From Spirosoma agri (lineage in GTDB: Bacteria > Bacteroidota > Bacteroidia > Cytophagales > Spirosomataceae): a DNA stretch of 64,000 nt. The DNA lies in the NCBI RefSeq assembly GCF_010747415.1, contig NZ_JAAGNZ010000001.1, positions 3,286,001-3,350,000 of the forward strand. Reading direction: 5' to 3'. The position numbers and the translations under genes were made by a program. How positions within the stretch are numbered: the stretch's first letter is position 1; every line of letters begins with the position of its first letter. The notes under the pieces are model-generated. The model made no database searches and was not told where the DNA came from. It saw only the letters and a program-made list of their open reading frames with translations. Positions 42,936 to 52,433 of this stretch are shown here, piece by piece.

Positions 42936-45212
42936 CTATAAGAAATTAAAATCAGGAGAACGCTCAATACGTTGATATCCAATACCCGGCGCATATTTTA
43001 AATTAGTTGCCACCAATGTATTTTGCTTATCTTCCAATTTACTTTGATACTCTTTTGGACATTCCCACGGATATACCTGGACCAATAATTGGCTAGCCTC
43101 AATGTATTTCCCTTCTTTTCTTCGACTCTCGAAAGTAGATCTGAGATTATCGCACAAAACGTCAATCTTCAAATTACTTTTATCGATAACCTCTTCGACC
43201 CAATCAGACCAATCGCCTGCATGGAAAGACGCGTCAAAATTGATAATGCGGTCGTGAGTAAAACCGATTTGAAAATTTCGTTCTTGCTCATCCGTATAGC
43301 CATTTACATAAACTTCATCACAAGCCTCTACCAAATGTTGCTCTGATAGTTCTTTCCCGTCTAGATTTAACATGACTCTCCAAGTCTCTTTAACAATGGC
43401 CTCATCATAGATGCGTCTGGTATTACCTATGCTTTGCTCAAAGAGATGAATCTCCGAAGGCTTCTTACGTTTACCAGCACGATTAACCCGACCAAACCGT
43501 TGGATTAATGCATCTATTGGTGCATTCTCAATAAATGCGATGTCATAATCAATATCCAGGCTAACCTCTACAGCCTGGGTAGCTATTAACAAACGAGGTC
43601 GTTTAGCTTTATCTTTATTCGTTATAGCTTTTTCGATTTCTGTACGTTCTTCCCGGTGAAATCCACCATGCAAAAGCTTAGGTTCATAGCTATCAAATGC
43701 CTTTGCCAATTCCTGACAGGACTTTACATTATTGACAATAACGAGCACTGTTTTCTTACCTTCCTGCAGAATCGCTGTAATCTGATGTAATACATTCGAA
43801 ACTGCTTTTTGAGGATAACAAACAAGTTTGTGCCGGATACGCTTTAAAATCTCTGCATCGGCAGGCTCTTTAGACTTGGGCCGAACAACCATTGATTGAT
43901 CTCCATCAAACAGTTCTATGACAATTCGCTCAAGTAAAAACTTGGGAATTGTTGCTGACATTAACAATATTTTAGCACAACAGAATCGCTTCAACCATTT
44001 AAGTGTTGCCAACATCATCCCTGTTAAGTGTGCATCGTACGTATGAAATTCGTCAATAATAAACAGTGCATTTTGGTAGTCGAACAAACTCATATCCCAT
44101 CCTTTACCGTGTAGCGCGTGTTTGAGTACCTGATGCAACGTAGCTACTTTAACAGGGTAAAATAATTCGCGGGAAGCAGACCGTTTATTCCGGGCAATCT
44201 CTTCGCTTTGTTGAAAATTATTTGTTTCGTTGATTGCCTCTTCATAGAAAAAATCAAGGGCCTTGCTGTGAAGAGCTGTTACACGGTCTTTCCCATAAAC
44301 GCCCTTAAGCCTACGTACCATAGCATTGATACTAGCAGTATAAGGCAACAGGTAAAACAGTCTGGCATTTTCTGTCTGATTCGCATACACCCAACTTAGT
44401 GCTGCTTCCGTTTTCCCCGACCCTGTCGGCGCGTGCAGAATAACGTCACCTACGTATTGCTGCATTCGCTCTTGAAATGGTCTGAAAGGCACTCGAACGA
44501 CTTGCTTCTTATCATTTATAGTAGTAGGGTAAAAATCGGTTAACTCAAGTCGTTTCCACACTGGCAAATCGCTTTCTGTCTTTGCAGAGCCAATATGGTC
44601 AGCCGCCATCAGCAAGCCACGCATACGAGCTAGTTGCAACCTATCTACCGCCTGTGATTGCTGTCTGTCCTTCATCAGAAGAAATTGAATTTCGTCTGAA
44701 TAGGTATCGTTAGGAGAAGGATTATTTGTCACTGGTGAAACATCATTGAAAAGCGCCCCCCATGCTTTCACAATCGCTTCGGCGTTCTTTACCAACGTAG
44801 GGTCATCGGCCAGATGACAGGTTAAGTCGGTTCCTATTTCGAAAAGAGAAAGCTTTTTGAAACCATCTGAAACGATTCCTTTATGATGCGTAGCAATGGC
44901 GAATAATTCGTCAATAGGAAGATTCAGGTACTGCTCACAAAACCAAAGTGAAATGAGTTCGTGGCGAATGCTTACGACCGTTGTACCTTTTTTAAGATTC
45001 AACTGAAAACCCTTGTGAATTTTACCGATGTCATGCCATACAGCACTACGAATAGCTTTTCTCAGCCACTCTCTACGCTCGTCTTCCGTAAAAGGTAACC
45101 GATTAACTAACTCAATGGCTGCCCGAACTACCCGTCGCGTATGTTCCTTAAGCGTCATGCATAACGTAAACGTTGGGTCGTCACTTTTGGCTTTGTAAAT
45201 GTTGAAGTCCAT
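42936..45212 (-). CDS. cas3: CRISPR-associated helicase-nuclease Cas3
   Basis: 758 residues. An N-terminal HD nuclease (AVWHDIGKIHKGFQ, then ATHHKG) is followed by a superfamily 2 helicase: Walker A HAPTGSGKTEAAL, DExH box IIDEFHTYD, motif III LLMSATIP, and motif VI DALIQRFGRVNRAGK. It degrades target DNA once Cascade is bound. The HD and helicase are fused and in the I-B order. The gene follows cas5 by six bases. Confidence 0.95.
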   Translation of the reverse strand: MDFNIYKAKSDDPTFTLCMTLKEHTRRVVRAAIELVNRLPFTEDERREWLRKAIRSAVWHDIGKIHKGFQLNLKKGTTVVSIRHELISLWFCEQYLNLPIDELFAIATHHKGIVSDGFKKLSLFEIGTDLTCHLADDPTLVKNAEAIVKAWGALFNDVSPVTNNPSPNDTYSDEIQFLLMKDRQQSQAVDRLQLARMRGLLMAADHIGSAKTESDLPVWKRLELTDFYPTTINDKKQVVRVPFRPFQERMQQYVGDVILHAPTGSGKTEAALSWVYANQTENARLFYLLPYTASINAMVRRLKGVYGKDRVTALHSKALDFFYEEAINETNNFQQSEEIARNKRSASRELFYPVKVATLHQVLKHALHGKGWDMSLFDYQNALFIIDEFHTYDAHLTGMMLATLKWLKRFCCAKILLMSATIPKFLLERIVIELFDGDQSMVVRPKSKEPADAEILKRIRHKLVCYPQKAVSNVLHQITAILQEGKKTVLVIVNNVKSCQELAKAFDSYEPKLLHGGFHREERTEIEKAITNKDKAKRPRLLIATQAVEVSLDIDYDIAFIENAPIDALIQRFGRVNRAGKRKKPSEIHLFEQSIGNTRRIYDEAIVKETWRVMLNLDGKELSEQHLVEACDEVYVNGYTDEQERNFQIGFTHDRIINFDASFHAGDWSDWVEEVIDKSNLKIDVLCDNLRSTFESRRKEGKYIEASQLLVQVYPWECPKEYQSKLEDKQNTLVATNLKYAPGIGYQRIERSPDFNFL

Positions 45213-45218
45213 TTTAAA

Positions 45219-45923
45219 TCATTGCCAGTTGTGTAGATAGAAACTTTTACCTTCTCCGGTTCTGAACAGATTACCGATTGATACTTCTTGGCCAGCGCCT
45301 GCCGCCAGATTAATGAAAACACGCGGATTGATTGGCTTTCGGCCTGCCCCTACCCGCGTGTGTTCTTCATAAGCGTCGGCTAGCTGAACTAGCTGTCCGG
45401 CTACCTGCATACCGGATGAAAAAGGTAAGGCGCATCCACTAATTTTTGCCTGCGTAATAGGCTCAACTGCGACAATACGAACTGATTCAAAGCGGATTCG
45501 CAGTAAGTCCTGTGAGCGCCCCAGCGCAGGCGTTCCAATCGGATAGCGGAAATAATCAATCCAATCGGTGCGATTTAGCCAAAGAGTCAAACAAGGTTGA
45601 AGATCACCCGCCGAGTCAGTTGCCGCTATGACATGAAACTCTCGTTTGTAGGCATCCGTACCTTTGGCGTGTGGCTTTACGCTTCTACCATCAAATTCTA
45701 GCCGCTGGCGGGTTTCCAGGTCGTTAGCTTCTGTTACGTATTGATAATGAAATCCAAACTGTACTTCATCATGTGTAACAATACGTCCCAAACAGCAACC
45801 TATCAACCCTAGTAGCGACGAATAAGAAGGTACCGTCATGCAAAGCGCATTTCCAGAAAGGACAAAGGGCAAACGTGGTGTTGCTGTCCATCCGTCAAAT
45901 TGAACTTCCAGCACTTCATTCAT
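45219..45923 (-). CDS. cas5: CRISPR-associated Cascade subunit Cas5 (I-B)
   Basis: 234 residues. The first strand and Gly-rich loop (EVQFDGWTATPRLPFVLSGN) and MTVPSYSSLLGLIGCCLGR fit the RAMP-fold Cas5 of the Tneap/I-B group. Caps the 5' handle of the crRNA in Cascade. Overlaps the cas7 stop by eight bases. Confidence 0.9.
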   Translation of the reverse strand: MNEVLEVQFDGWTATPRLPFVLSGNALCMTVPSYSSLLGLIGCCLGRIVTHDEVQFGFHYQYVTEANDLETRQRLEFDGRSVKPHAKGTDAYKREFHVIAATDSAGDLQPCLTLWLNRTDWIDYFRYPIGTPALGRSQDLLRIRFESVRIVAVEPITQAKISGCALPFSSGMQVAGQLVQLADAYEEHTRVGAGRKPINPRVFINLAAGAGQEVSIGNLFRTGEGKSFYLHNWQ

Positions 45924-47013
45924 TGGGTGTCGTAGTCAAATTGGCCTTTATGAAGTCCTGAGCAACGCTTATGGGCGAGCCAACAACAACAGAAGTACCA
46001 TCCGCAAGTGCTTTTACATCATCTTCGTTTTGCAAATACCCCTCACGGATACCGATATACACCGGTGTTGCCAACTTATTTCGATAGTCTTCAATGATTT
46101 GTTTTAGCGCTTTTATTTTTAAAGATGGCATCTCCCCAGAACCTTCAAACAGATTATTAAAGACGGGGTTTGCACATTCAAGTCCGGCTAAAATCAGCAC
46201 TTTAGGGCTAACATCTGCACCGAATGCAGCCTGCTTGGCTCCTCCCCGTAAAAATGCCAGTCCACGTAACAAACCAGCCGCACGCTCTTTACGTGACTGC
46301 TCCGCGTTTTGTAATGTGAAGCGTTTGAATGTGCCTTTAGCCCCTAATGGTTTGTTCGTCAGCAGGTCTGCATATTGTTTGACCGTCTCGGAAGCCAACT
46401 CCTGTTTGCTACCCAGGTTGTCAAATTGCCCGAGCCGATAATATTCTAGATTGAAAAAGCCCTCTAGGTGAGCCGCATAAAATTGCGTTGAGTACGGCAG
46501 TGGCGTGTTTTCTTTAAGGTGAACGAAACCCTCATCAACGTTCAGCGTTCGCTTACCACGAATACCCTTTAAGACAGAGCATTTAAACGGTGATGTCCGT
46601 TGAACACTCTCCGCTTTAGTTTTTGTAGGCGCTTCATCTTCGTCCTCTTCATCACTCGCTCCTGACTTATCATTGCCTCCACTACGCATATAGCCGAACA
46701 GATCATCTTCCGGGAAAGCAATCGGGTCGAGCTGTGTAGATATTTTGTTCGTTGTTCCTTTTTTCGAAACGCCGATTGCCTGCAATTCGCTGGGTGTCCA
46801 GTTGTTCTCCTCATTTGATGTGTTCCGAAGCCATCGACGCCATGCCTGAGCCGATACGTAAGGCACTTTTTCACGGCGGCCATTCACCATTTCTTCGAAT
46901 ACTTTGGGGACTACTTTGTTGCGGTCTTCGCCTGCGCCTAAACCCGCACCATTTAAAAAGGCGGCTGTGCCATCAATGACTAATGCACCGGTAATGTTGT
47001 TGAGAGTTGCCAT
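45916..47013 (-). CDS. cas7: CRISPR-associated Cascade backbone Cas7 (Cst2/DevR type)
   Basis: 365 residues with the DevR/Cst2 start NNITGALVIDGTAAFLNGAG and VPYVSAQAWRRWLRNT, plus a C-terminal AGLECANPVFNNLFEG region. Several copies line the crRNA in Cascade. A negative-charge insert (GGNDKSGASDEEDEDEAPTK, residues about 112-131) is likely a flexible loop. The gene starts right after cas8b. Confidence 0.93.
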   Translation of the reverse strand: MATLNNITGALVIDGTAAFLNGAGLGAGEDRNKVVPKVFEEMVNGRREKVPYVSAQAWRRWLRNTSNEENNWTPSELQAIGVSKKGTTNKISTQLDPIAFPEDDLFGYMRSGGNDKSGASDEEDEDEAPTKTKAESVQRTSPFKCSVLKGIRGKRTLNVDEGFVHLKENTPLPYSTQFYAAHLEGFFNLEYYRLGQFDNLGSKQELASETVKQYADLLTNKPLGAKGTFKRFTLQNAEQSRKERAAGLLRGLAFLRGGAKQAAFGADVSPKVLILAGLECANPVFNNLFEGSGEMPSLKIKALKQIIEDYRNKLATPVYIGIREGYLQNEDDVKALADGTSVVVGSPISVAQDFIKANLTTTPNE

Positions 47014-47014
47014 A

Positions 47015-49018
47015 CTAAACTGTTATAAGAGAAAGTGAAACTTGGTGATAGAATTGATTTAAAAGATATTCAATAGCAAATCGGGCAAACGATGGGTTAT
47101 ATTTACCCATATAGTCGTACAGAAGTCCTTCAGATGGAATCGACGGAGCAAACGGCTGTTTTAACTCCTTTTCAAGTTTAATCATGCTTTCCCTGACAGA
47201 ATCGAGCCATTGAGCAATTTGGAAGTTTTCCCTACGCATAGGAACCAGTACGTGCTGACGAAATTTCTCCTCATCCAGTTGACCTTTGTTTCGTCCACCA
47301 CGATAGTAATGGGTGTATTCATCAACAAATTGGCGGAAGTTTTTCAGGTAGTCATTTTGCTCAACACTAGGCTTAGGAAGCAGATTCGTTGGCTGAATAT
47401 CCAACCGAGGGGTTGACTCATTGCGGTAGTAGTTTAGGTATATCCGCAGAATATCCCGCAGCCCATAAGCGTTCAGACGATTTTCTGAATCGAACAGCAA
47501 TGAATAGACTGTTTCAAACTCATACAATCGACTCCCTTCCCGAATCAATAAGGGTAATGGATTGCCTTCCTGATAACGGGTACCTAACCAACGGCTGCTG
47601 TAGCTACGTTTGTCCTCTCCTATCAAATGAAAAAACAAATTAACCATTTGACCTATAGCTAAATTGGATACATCTGTAATAGAAGGCATTAATACATTTT
47701 CATCGTCCTGTGATGCTAAGAAGTGGAGATAATAGAAATGCACCATCCGGTACATTCGACTAATGGTACTATCTATTGGGATTTTTTCAGGGTTATTGAG
47801 AACCGAAACGTGGTGCGCCCAATGCCACTCTTTTCGGCTTGCAGCCCCTACTAGCGACTCAAAAATCATACTTTTATACATGGCATAATCGCTGATTGGA
47901 GCATCCGATTTTCCCAAGAACTTATGCTGCGCTTTACTCCATTCCTCTTTCCCGAGTAGATGAGCGATGTATTTGGCGTATTCTAATTTATCCTCGTTTC
48001 CAATTAGGCGTTGATACTCTTCGTAAAATCGAACAGAAACGCCATCTGAATTTTTGTTAGGATAAAGTCCATAGAAATCAATGTTCCCCTCAAGGCAATC
48101 CAGAAAGTCTGATTGAATTTTTGGATTCTTTAGAATTCCTTCCAGCGTTGGCCGTAGCGAAGGATTTCTGTACAGCTTGAGCAGCTTAACGATCAGTTGA
48201 TTTGGGATACGGTCAATTTCGCAACTCGCCCCGGTACCTGAATTAGTGAAACTCCAAAGATTGAAAGCCGTAATCTTATCACTCCGCTCTTTATCAGCCA
48301 GAATATGTAACGCTCTACTTAAGTAATGACCTTTGTTAAAATCTTTGATATTATCAACCGACGAAGTTGACGAACCTGCCGTAGCTCTACTCTTTATGAG
48401 ATCTATGTGATCAGCAATCAGCCGTTTAGACAGATCTTCATTTGAGGAGTCAATCAATAAGATTCCCCCTTTGTATAGCACAGCAGATAACGGCAGAAAC
48501 TGCATAACGGCCAAGCAAACAGGGTGAACAGTAAGCGCATACTTAGCTTGTGGTAATGCCTGTGCGTCAGAGCCTAACCCACCCAGCAACGGAAACCAAC
48601 ACCGATTGACGGTTTTATCCTTACCTTTAATCTTGCTGGCGGGGTAGCCTACTTTGCGGAGCGTCTGTTCATAGAAAACATCAAACGTGGTTTTGAATTT
48701 CAAGCCCGATAGCTCGCAGGTATACGGACCCTCATCCTCTACGTTTTCCAGAATACCAGTAATGAGTTGGTTATATATGGCTTCTCCGAACTCTTTATCG
48801 TTGAGTAGCGGCCCATTTTTAGAGAAGAGCATCGTATAGCTCTTCAATCGCTTATTCAAGCGTATGAGTGTGTGTAAGCCATCACTGTACGGATTCTTGA
48901 ATAGTCTAAGCAACGTATCGGCGTCAACCGTACTAATGTTTTGCTTAGCCAGTGCTTCGATGGTTTGCAGCGCGTTATTGAGCATAGCGCTACCGGTATA
49001 AACTTCAAATAGTATCAT
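47015..49018 (-). CDS. cas8b: CRISPR-associated large subunit Cas8b (Cst1-like)
   Basis: 667 residues, the size of I-B large subunits. MILFEVYTGSAMLNNALQTI opens it, but MLNNALQ (48985) may be the real start. The middle (YTCELSGLKFKTTF, about 100) and helical C-terminal third (SLRESMIKLEKELKQ) fit the Cst1 type. It recognises PAM and recruits Cas3. It lies at the head of the cas8b-7-5-3-4-1-2 operon, with 65 bases to the divergent small gene. Identified mainly by position and length; sequence similarity of Cas8 proteins is low. Confidence 0.85.
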   Translation of the reverse strand: MILFEVYTGSAMLNNALQTIEALAKQNISTVDADTLLRLFKNPYSDGLHTLIRLNKRLKSYTMLFSKNGPLLNDKEFGEAIYNQLITGILENVEDEGPYTCELSGLKFKTTFDVFYEQTLRKVGYPASKIKGKDKTVNRCWFPLLGGLGSDAQALPQAKYALTVHPVCLAVMQFLPLSAVLYKGGILLIDSSNEDLSKRLIADHIDLIKSRATAGSSTSSVDNIKDFNKGHYLSRALHILADKERSDKITAFNLWSFTNSGTGASCEIDRIPNQLIVKLLKLYRNPSLRPTLEGILKNPKIQSDFLDCLEGNIDFYGLYPNKNSDGVSVRFYEEYQRLIGNEDKLEYAKYIAHLLGKEEWSKAQHKFLGKSDAPISDYAMYKSMIFESLVGAASRKEWHWAHHVSVLNNPEKIPIDSTISRMYRMVHFYYLHFLASQDDENVLMPSITDVSNLAIGQMVNLFFHLIGEDKRSYSSRWLGTRYQEGNPLPLLIREGSRLYEFETVYSLLFDSENRLNAYGLRDILRIYLNYYRNESTPRLDIQPTNLLPKPSVEQNDYLKNFRQFVDEYTHYYRGGRNKGQLDEEKFRQHVLVPMRRENFQIAQWLDSVRESMIKLEKELKQPFAPSIPSEGLLYDYMGKYNPSFARFAIEYLLNQFYHQVSLSLITV

Positions 49019-49037
49019 TGCGACTGGTCAGTTCTAT

Positions 49038-49050
49038 GATAATGCTTATC
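49038..49050. promoter_or_regulatory. Small palindrome in the cas8b divergent promoter region
   Basis: GATAA-TGC-TTATC, 5-bp arms, sits between the divergent starts of cas8b (49018) and the 60-aa gene (49084). The near-consensus TAATTTG occurs a few bases further right. It could be an operator. Confidence 0.4.
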
Positions 49051-49083
49051 TTGTAATTTGTTATACTTCTGCGGATCAATATC

Positions 49084-49266
49084 ATGGCATCTGTAATAAA
49101 AAAAGCTGATCATAAACTTCCAGCCGACCATCCCTTAGCTCGCAAATTTGACACGGCGGAGGAAGGCGCTAAGGCAAAGGCTGATTACCTCATGAATACA
49201 GTCCTGAAAAATTTTGACTGGGAAGCATTCATGACGAAGAAGCAGGCTCAAGCTTCGAAGAAGTAG
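49084..49266 (+). CDS. Small basic protein within the cas locus (60 aa)
   Basis: 60 residues: MASVIKKADHKLPADHPL at the start, then FDTAEEGAKAKADYL and NTVLKNFDWEAFMTKKQAQ, ending in Lys. The composition (11 Lys, Ala-rich, one Trp) and clean ATG/TAG look genuine. It is divergent from cas8b, and its last 38 bases overlap the 3' end of cas6 on the opposite strand. Beyond this strand-and-position evidence there is no recognised family. Possibilities: an accessory subunit, a regulator, or an unrelated gene caught in the locus. Confidence 0.6.
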   Translation: MASVIKKADHKLPADHPLARKFDTAEEGAKAKADYLMNTVLKNFDWEAFMTKKQAQASKK

Positions 49267-50116
49267 ACCTCGCTTCGACCACCCCCAGTGCGCCAAAACC
49301 TTCCGAGTTATACCGTCCAACTCCTGCCAGCACGGCTAATTCCAATAATTCGCGTGGGCCGGTTAGTTCAAACTGGAAGTTATAGTAGCCTTTGATTTTG
49401 GTTTCTTCCCGTGATCCTTCTTTTATAGTCAGCAGTCTTGATCTGGGTTGGGCGGCATTCCGTCCCCGGTCAGGTAGTAATTGATACATTACTGATGCGG
49501 TATCGATTTCGTCCATGAGCTCCGCTCCCGCTGCCGTGACTGCCTGAACGCTCCCGTACTTCGCCAGCAGGTTCGCGACGAGTAACGGGCCGAACTCCGT
49601 ATCCGCCGGGTGTAGGTATTGATCCATGCCACGCTCATCTTTCTCGGCAATCACTACGGGCGAGAGCGTCCGCAGCGTAACGGTGTTTGTATCAATCTCC
49701 ACCGGTGTGGCTTCGACGCGTTCGATGATAAACTCTGCCCGGCCTGGATTGGCGCGGTGCTTCGGCGTGGCAATGACGCAACGCTGATCCTGAAACAGAC
49801 CCATAATAAACGTACTGGCGGCTTTGTCTACGTAGAAACTCACCATCCATTCGATGTGTGGCGTCGTCACCCATAGTCCCCCCGCTTTCGTATCAACACG
49901 TGCGTTCGGGATGATCAAATCCGAGAAGGTAAAGAGCTTGAACCGGCGCGTAGACGAGTATTCGTAGCCCTGTCCATGCAGGAACGTAGCGTATTTGGCA
50001 TCAGCTTCGGCGAGTACGGCGTAGATGAACGCGCTGAGTCGATACGCGTAATTGAAGGGCACCATCGTCTGGCGGGCGGTCGGACGAAGCGTGAGTTTAA
50101 ACTGCATAGCGGTCAA
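49229..50116 (-). CDS. cas6: CRISPR RNA endoribonuclease Cas6
   Basis: 295 residues; a start at MQFKLTLRPT (nine bases later) is likely. Two RAMP/ferredoxin-like folds: the first contains AFIYAVLAEADAKYATFLHG, with a His suitable as catalytic residue, and the second ends in the Gly-rich loop GRYNSEGFGALGVVEA. Cuts the pre-crRNA repeat to leave the ATTGAAAT handle. The 13 residues past the Gly loop (RSTSSKLEPASSS) are unusual and lie opposite the 60-aa gene. Divergent from the WYL regulator gene. Confidence 0.9.
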   Translation of the reverse strand: MTAMQFKLTLRPTARQTMVPFNYAYRLSAFIYAVLAEADAKYATFLHGQGYEYSSTRRFKLFTFSDLIIPNARVDTKAGGLWVTTPHIEWMVSFYVDKAASTFIMGLFQDQRCVIATPKHRANPGRAEFIIERVEATPVEIDTNTVTLRTLSPVVIAEKDERGMDQYLHPADTEFGPLLVANLLAKYGSVQAVTAAGAELMDEIDTASVMYQLLPDRGRNAAQPRSRLLTIKEGSREETKIKGYYNFQFELTGPRELLELAVLAGVGRYNSEGFGALGVVEARSTSSKLEPASSS

Positions 50117-50278
50117 AAGGGGTACGAACGTGAAAGTGCGTGCTTTTTGTGATTAATTCGTGATTATTGGTGACTGAATTTAGTATCCGGCAGTCCGATC
50201 ACAGGTAAATCATGTGACAAAGATGGTTTCCTACACGGCAATCTATTTGCCGAAACGGACGACTAACCACACTTTTTT

Positions 50279-51278
50279 ATGCCGGTTGTTAAAAATCAAT
50301 ACGAACGCCTGAAGAAAATCAATGACCGCCTGAATAGTTGGGGTGGCAAACCAGTCTCAAAAGCTGATCTGCTCCGACTCTGTGAATGCTCCGAACGCAC
50401 ACTCCGCGATGATCTACAGCTGATGCGCGACGACTATGAGGCCCCCATTGAGTACAATCGTCAGCTTCGGGGTTATCACTACACACATCCGTTCGATCTA
50501 GCGGCATCCGTTGCGCTCACCAATAAAGACCTTACCGCCCTGCACACGGCGGTTGCCACGCTCAACCAGTTTCAGCACCTGAGTCTGTTCGAGGGATTGC
50601 GTGGTACGGTCGACAAAATCGACAAGGCCGTCCGGTTTCGTTCCAGTCAGTCCGACGATTACGGCCAGCACATCCTCTTCGACCGGGTCGCCGGTGCGAT
50701 CGGTTCCATTCGTAAAAGGCAGCGAATGGGTCGAGGTATTTCTGCGCGCCATTCATCAGCAAAGTGTTGTGCAGTTCGACCACCAGCGGTTCGATACGGA
50801 GATAACCAAAACGCACCGGCTCTTTCCGTACGTTATCAAGGAACACCGCAATCGGTGGTACGTAGTCGGCTGGCAACTCGATTATCAGGCAGCTCGGGTG
50901 TTTGGCCTGGATCGGGTCATGGGTGATTCCATACAGCTAACGGACGAATCCTGTGACACTCCCCCATTCGATGCCAATGCTTATTTTTATCAGGCATTGG
51001 GTGTAGCCGCTTATGATGAACCCGCACAGGAGGTAATTCTGTCGTTCACACGCAAACAGGGGCTACATTTCCGGGCACAACCATTTTTCCAATTTCTGGA
51101 TGACGATATTCTGGTCGATACCGAAGACGAATTTCGGGTAAAACTCATGATAATCGTCAATAACGAACTGATCTATGAACTGGCCCGGCTGGGTAATTCG
51201 GTACGGGTTATAACGCCTAAACCGCTGGTTGACAAGCTAACAACGTTTCTTCGTGAAGCCCTGCATCAGTATCAGTAA
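50279..51278 (+). pseudogene. WYL-domain transcriptional regulator, frameshifted
   Basis: A YafY-type regulator split over two frames. Frame 1 (50279 to about 50688) has the helix-turn-helix (KADLLRLCECSERTLRDDLQ) and linker ending HILFDRV. Frame 2 (about 50705-51278) has PFVKGSEWVEVFLRAIHQ, then the WYL core (FPYVIKEHRNRWYVVGWQLD) and C-terminal WCX-like part. The bases 50689-50704 (16 nt) disturb the frame; removing them gives the family-typical FDRVPFVKGSEWVE junction and one protein of about 328 residues. Total length of 1000 bases also shows the shift. It is divergent from cas6, a frequent position for CRISPR regulators. A sequencing artefact is possible. Confidence 0.75.
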
Positions 51279-51400
51279 TGATCTGGGTTAACGTTCGTAG
51301 CCAAAATCAGATACGCGCAGATGGACCTACGCCGGGCATTTACGCACGAATCTGGCCGTACAGGCTACTTTTTCCGCCCGGATGTTGTTACCTGTTCACT

Positions 51401-51652
51401 ATGCCGAACGAACCGCAAACCCGCCACAGTCGTATTATTCCTGAACTGCGTTTCTCGCTTAACCTGCTTTACGTCGGGCGACTGCTGGTCGGTATGAAGG
51501 CCACCGATGAGGGGCAGGACCTGTTCGATGAACGAATCGAAACGGTGACGGACGAACTGGTAGCCACCGAATTACTGCACGAAGCATCCATTCTGGCGGG
51601 TGACGTGCTACCCGAACCGCCCCCGGTTTACCCAACGGACGACCCAGTCTAA
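51401..51652 (+). CDS. Hypothetical protein (83 aa)
   Basis: Start at ATG 51401 (MPNEPQTRHSRIIPELRFSL); the frame is open from 51278, but no ATG is found earlier. 83 residues, helical core (LLYVGRLLVGMKATDEGQD) and a Pro-rich end. No domain recognised. It precedes the HAD gene by 42 bases on the same strand and may be co-transcribed. Confidence 0.45.
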   Translation: MPNEPQTRHSRIIPELRFSLNLLYVGRLLVGMKATDEGQDLFDERIETVTDELVATELLHEASILAGDVLPEPPPVYPTDDPV

Positions 51653-51694
51653 CCAACAATCTGCTTTCTTTGCAGCCACATTCATTTGTTTCCC

Positions 51695-52375
51695 ATGCCT
51701 GACACTACGTTTGCCGTTCTCTTCGACATGGACGGCGTTTTGGTGGATAACACCGATTTCCATATCAATGCCTGGATCAAGTTTGCCCAGGATAAAGGTT
51801 TTCCGTTGACCCGCGATCAATACGTCGAGAACATTAACGGCCGCGTATCAGCCGATGCGATGGCGTATGTGTTCAAACGGCCCATCGAACCCGGCGAACT
51901 GATCGTTCTGACGGAGGAAAAAGAAGCGATTTACCGGGAGCTTTATCGTCCTTATCTCCAGCCGGCACCGGGTCTGATGGCTTTTCTGGATGCGTTGAAG
52001 GCGCAGCATGTTCGTCTGGCCGTTGGCACGTCGGCCCCGATGAGCAACGTGCATTTTACACTCGACGGTTTACTGCTTCGTTCCTATTTCGATGCCATCG
52101 TTGATGCCAGTATGGTCAGGCACGGCAAACCCGATCCCGAAATTTACCTGAAAGCCGCCGAAAAAGTAGGCGTTGAGCCGGCAAGGTGCGTCGTTTTTGA
52201 AGATGCCTTTGCGGGTATTCAGGCGGGACTTCGCGCAGGCATGGCCGTTGTCGCCGTAGCCACAACCCATACCCGTGAGGAACTGGCTGATTCGGGGGCA
52301 TCACTGATTATAGATAACTTCGACGGCCTTACCGTAGACACGATACGGGATTTGGTGGATAAAGCTGGTCATTGA
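51695..52375 (+). CDS. HAD-family hydrolase, beta-phosphoglucomutase-like
   Basis: 226 residues from ATG 51695. Motif I FDMDGVLVDN (nucleophile Asp and acid Asp), motif II VGTSAPMSNV, motif III Lys in MVRHGKPDPEIYLKA, motif IV CVVFEDAFAGIQAGLRAG. A cap helical region lies between motif I and II. Members act as sugar-phosphate phosphatases or mutases in the cytoplasm; substrate cannot be fixed from sequence. Confidence 0.88.
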   Translation: MPDTTFAVLFDMDGVLVDNTDFHINAWIKFAQDKGFPLTRDQYVENINGRVSADAMAYVFKRPIEPGELIVLTEEKEAIYRELYRPYLQPAPGLMAFLDALKAQHVRLAVGTSAPMSNVHFTLDGLLLRSYFDAIVDASMVRHGKPDPEIYLKAAEKVGVEPARCVVFEDAFAGIQAGLRAGMAVVAVATTHTREELADSGASLIIDNFDGLTVDTIRDLVDKAGH

Positions 52376-52433
52376 CCCGTCCGAATTTCGTACCTTTAGG
52401 GGCTAATTTATTGTTATACCAACGTTTAAGCCG

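Noticed and set aside
49135..49320. Minus-strand ORF of 61 codons between cas6 and cas8b
   Set aside because: It is antisense to the more convincing 60-aa plus-strand gene and overlaps the cas6 end.
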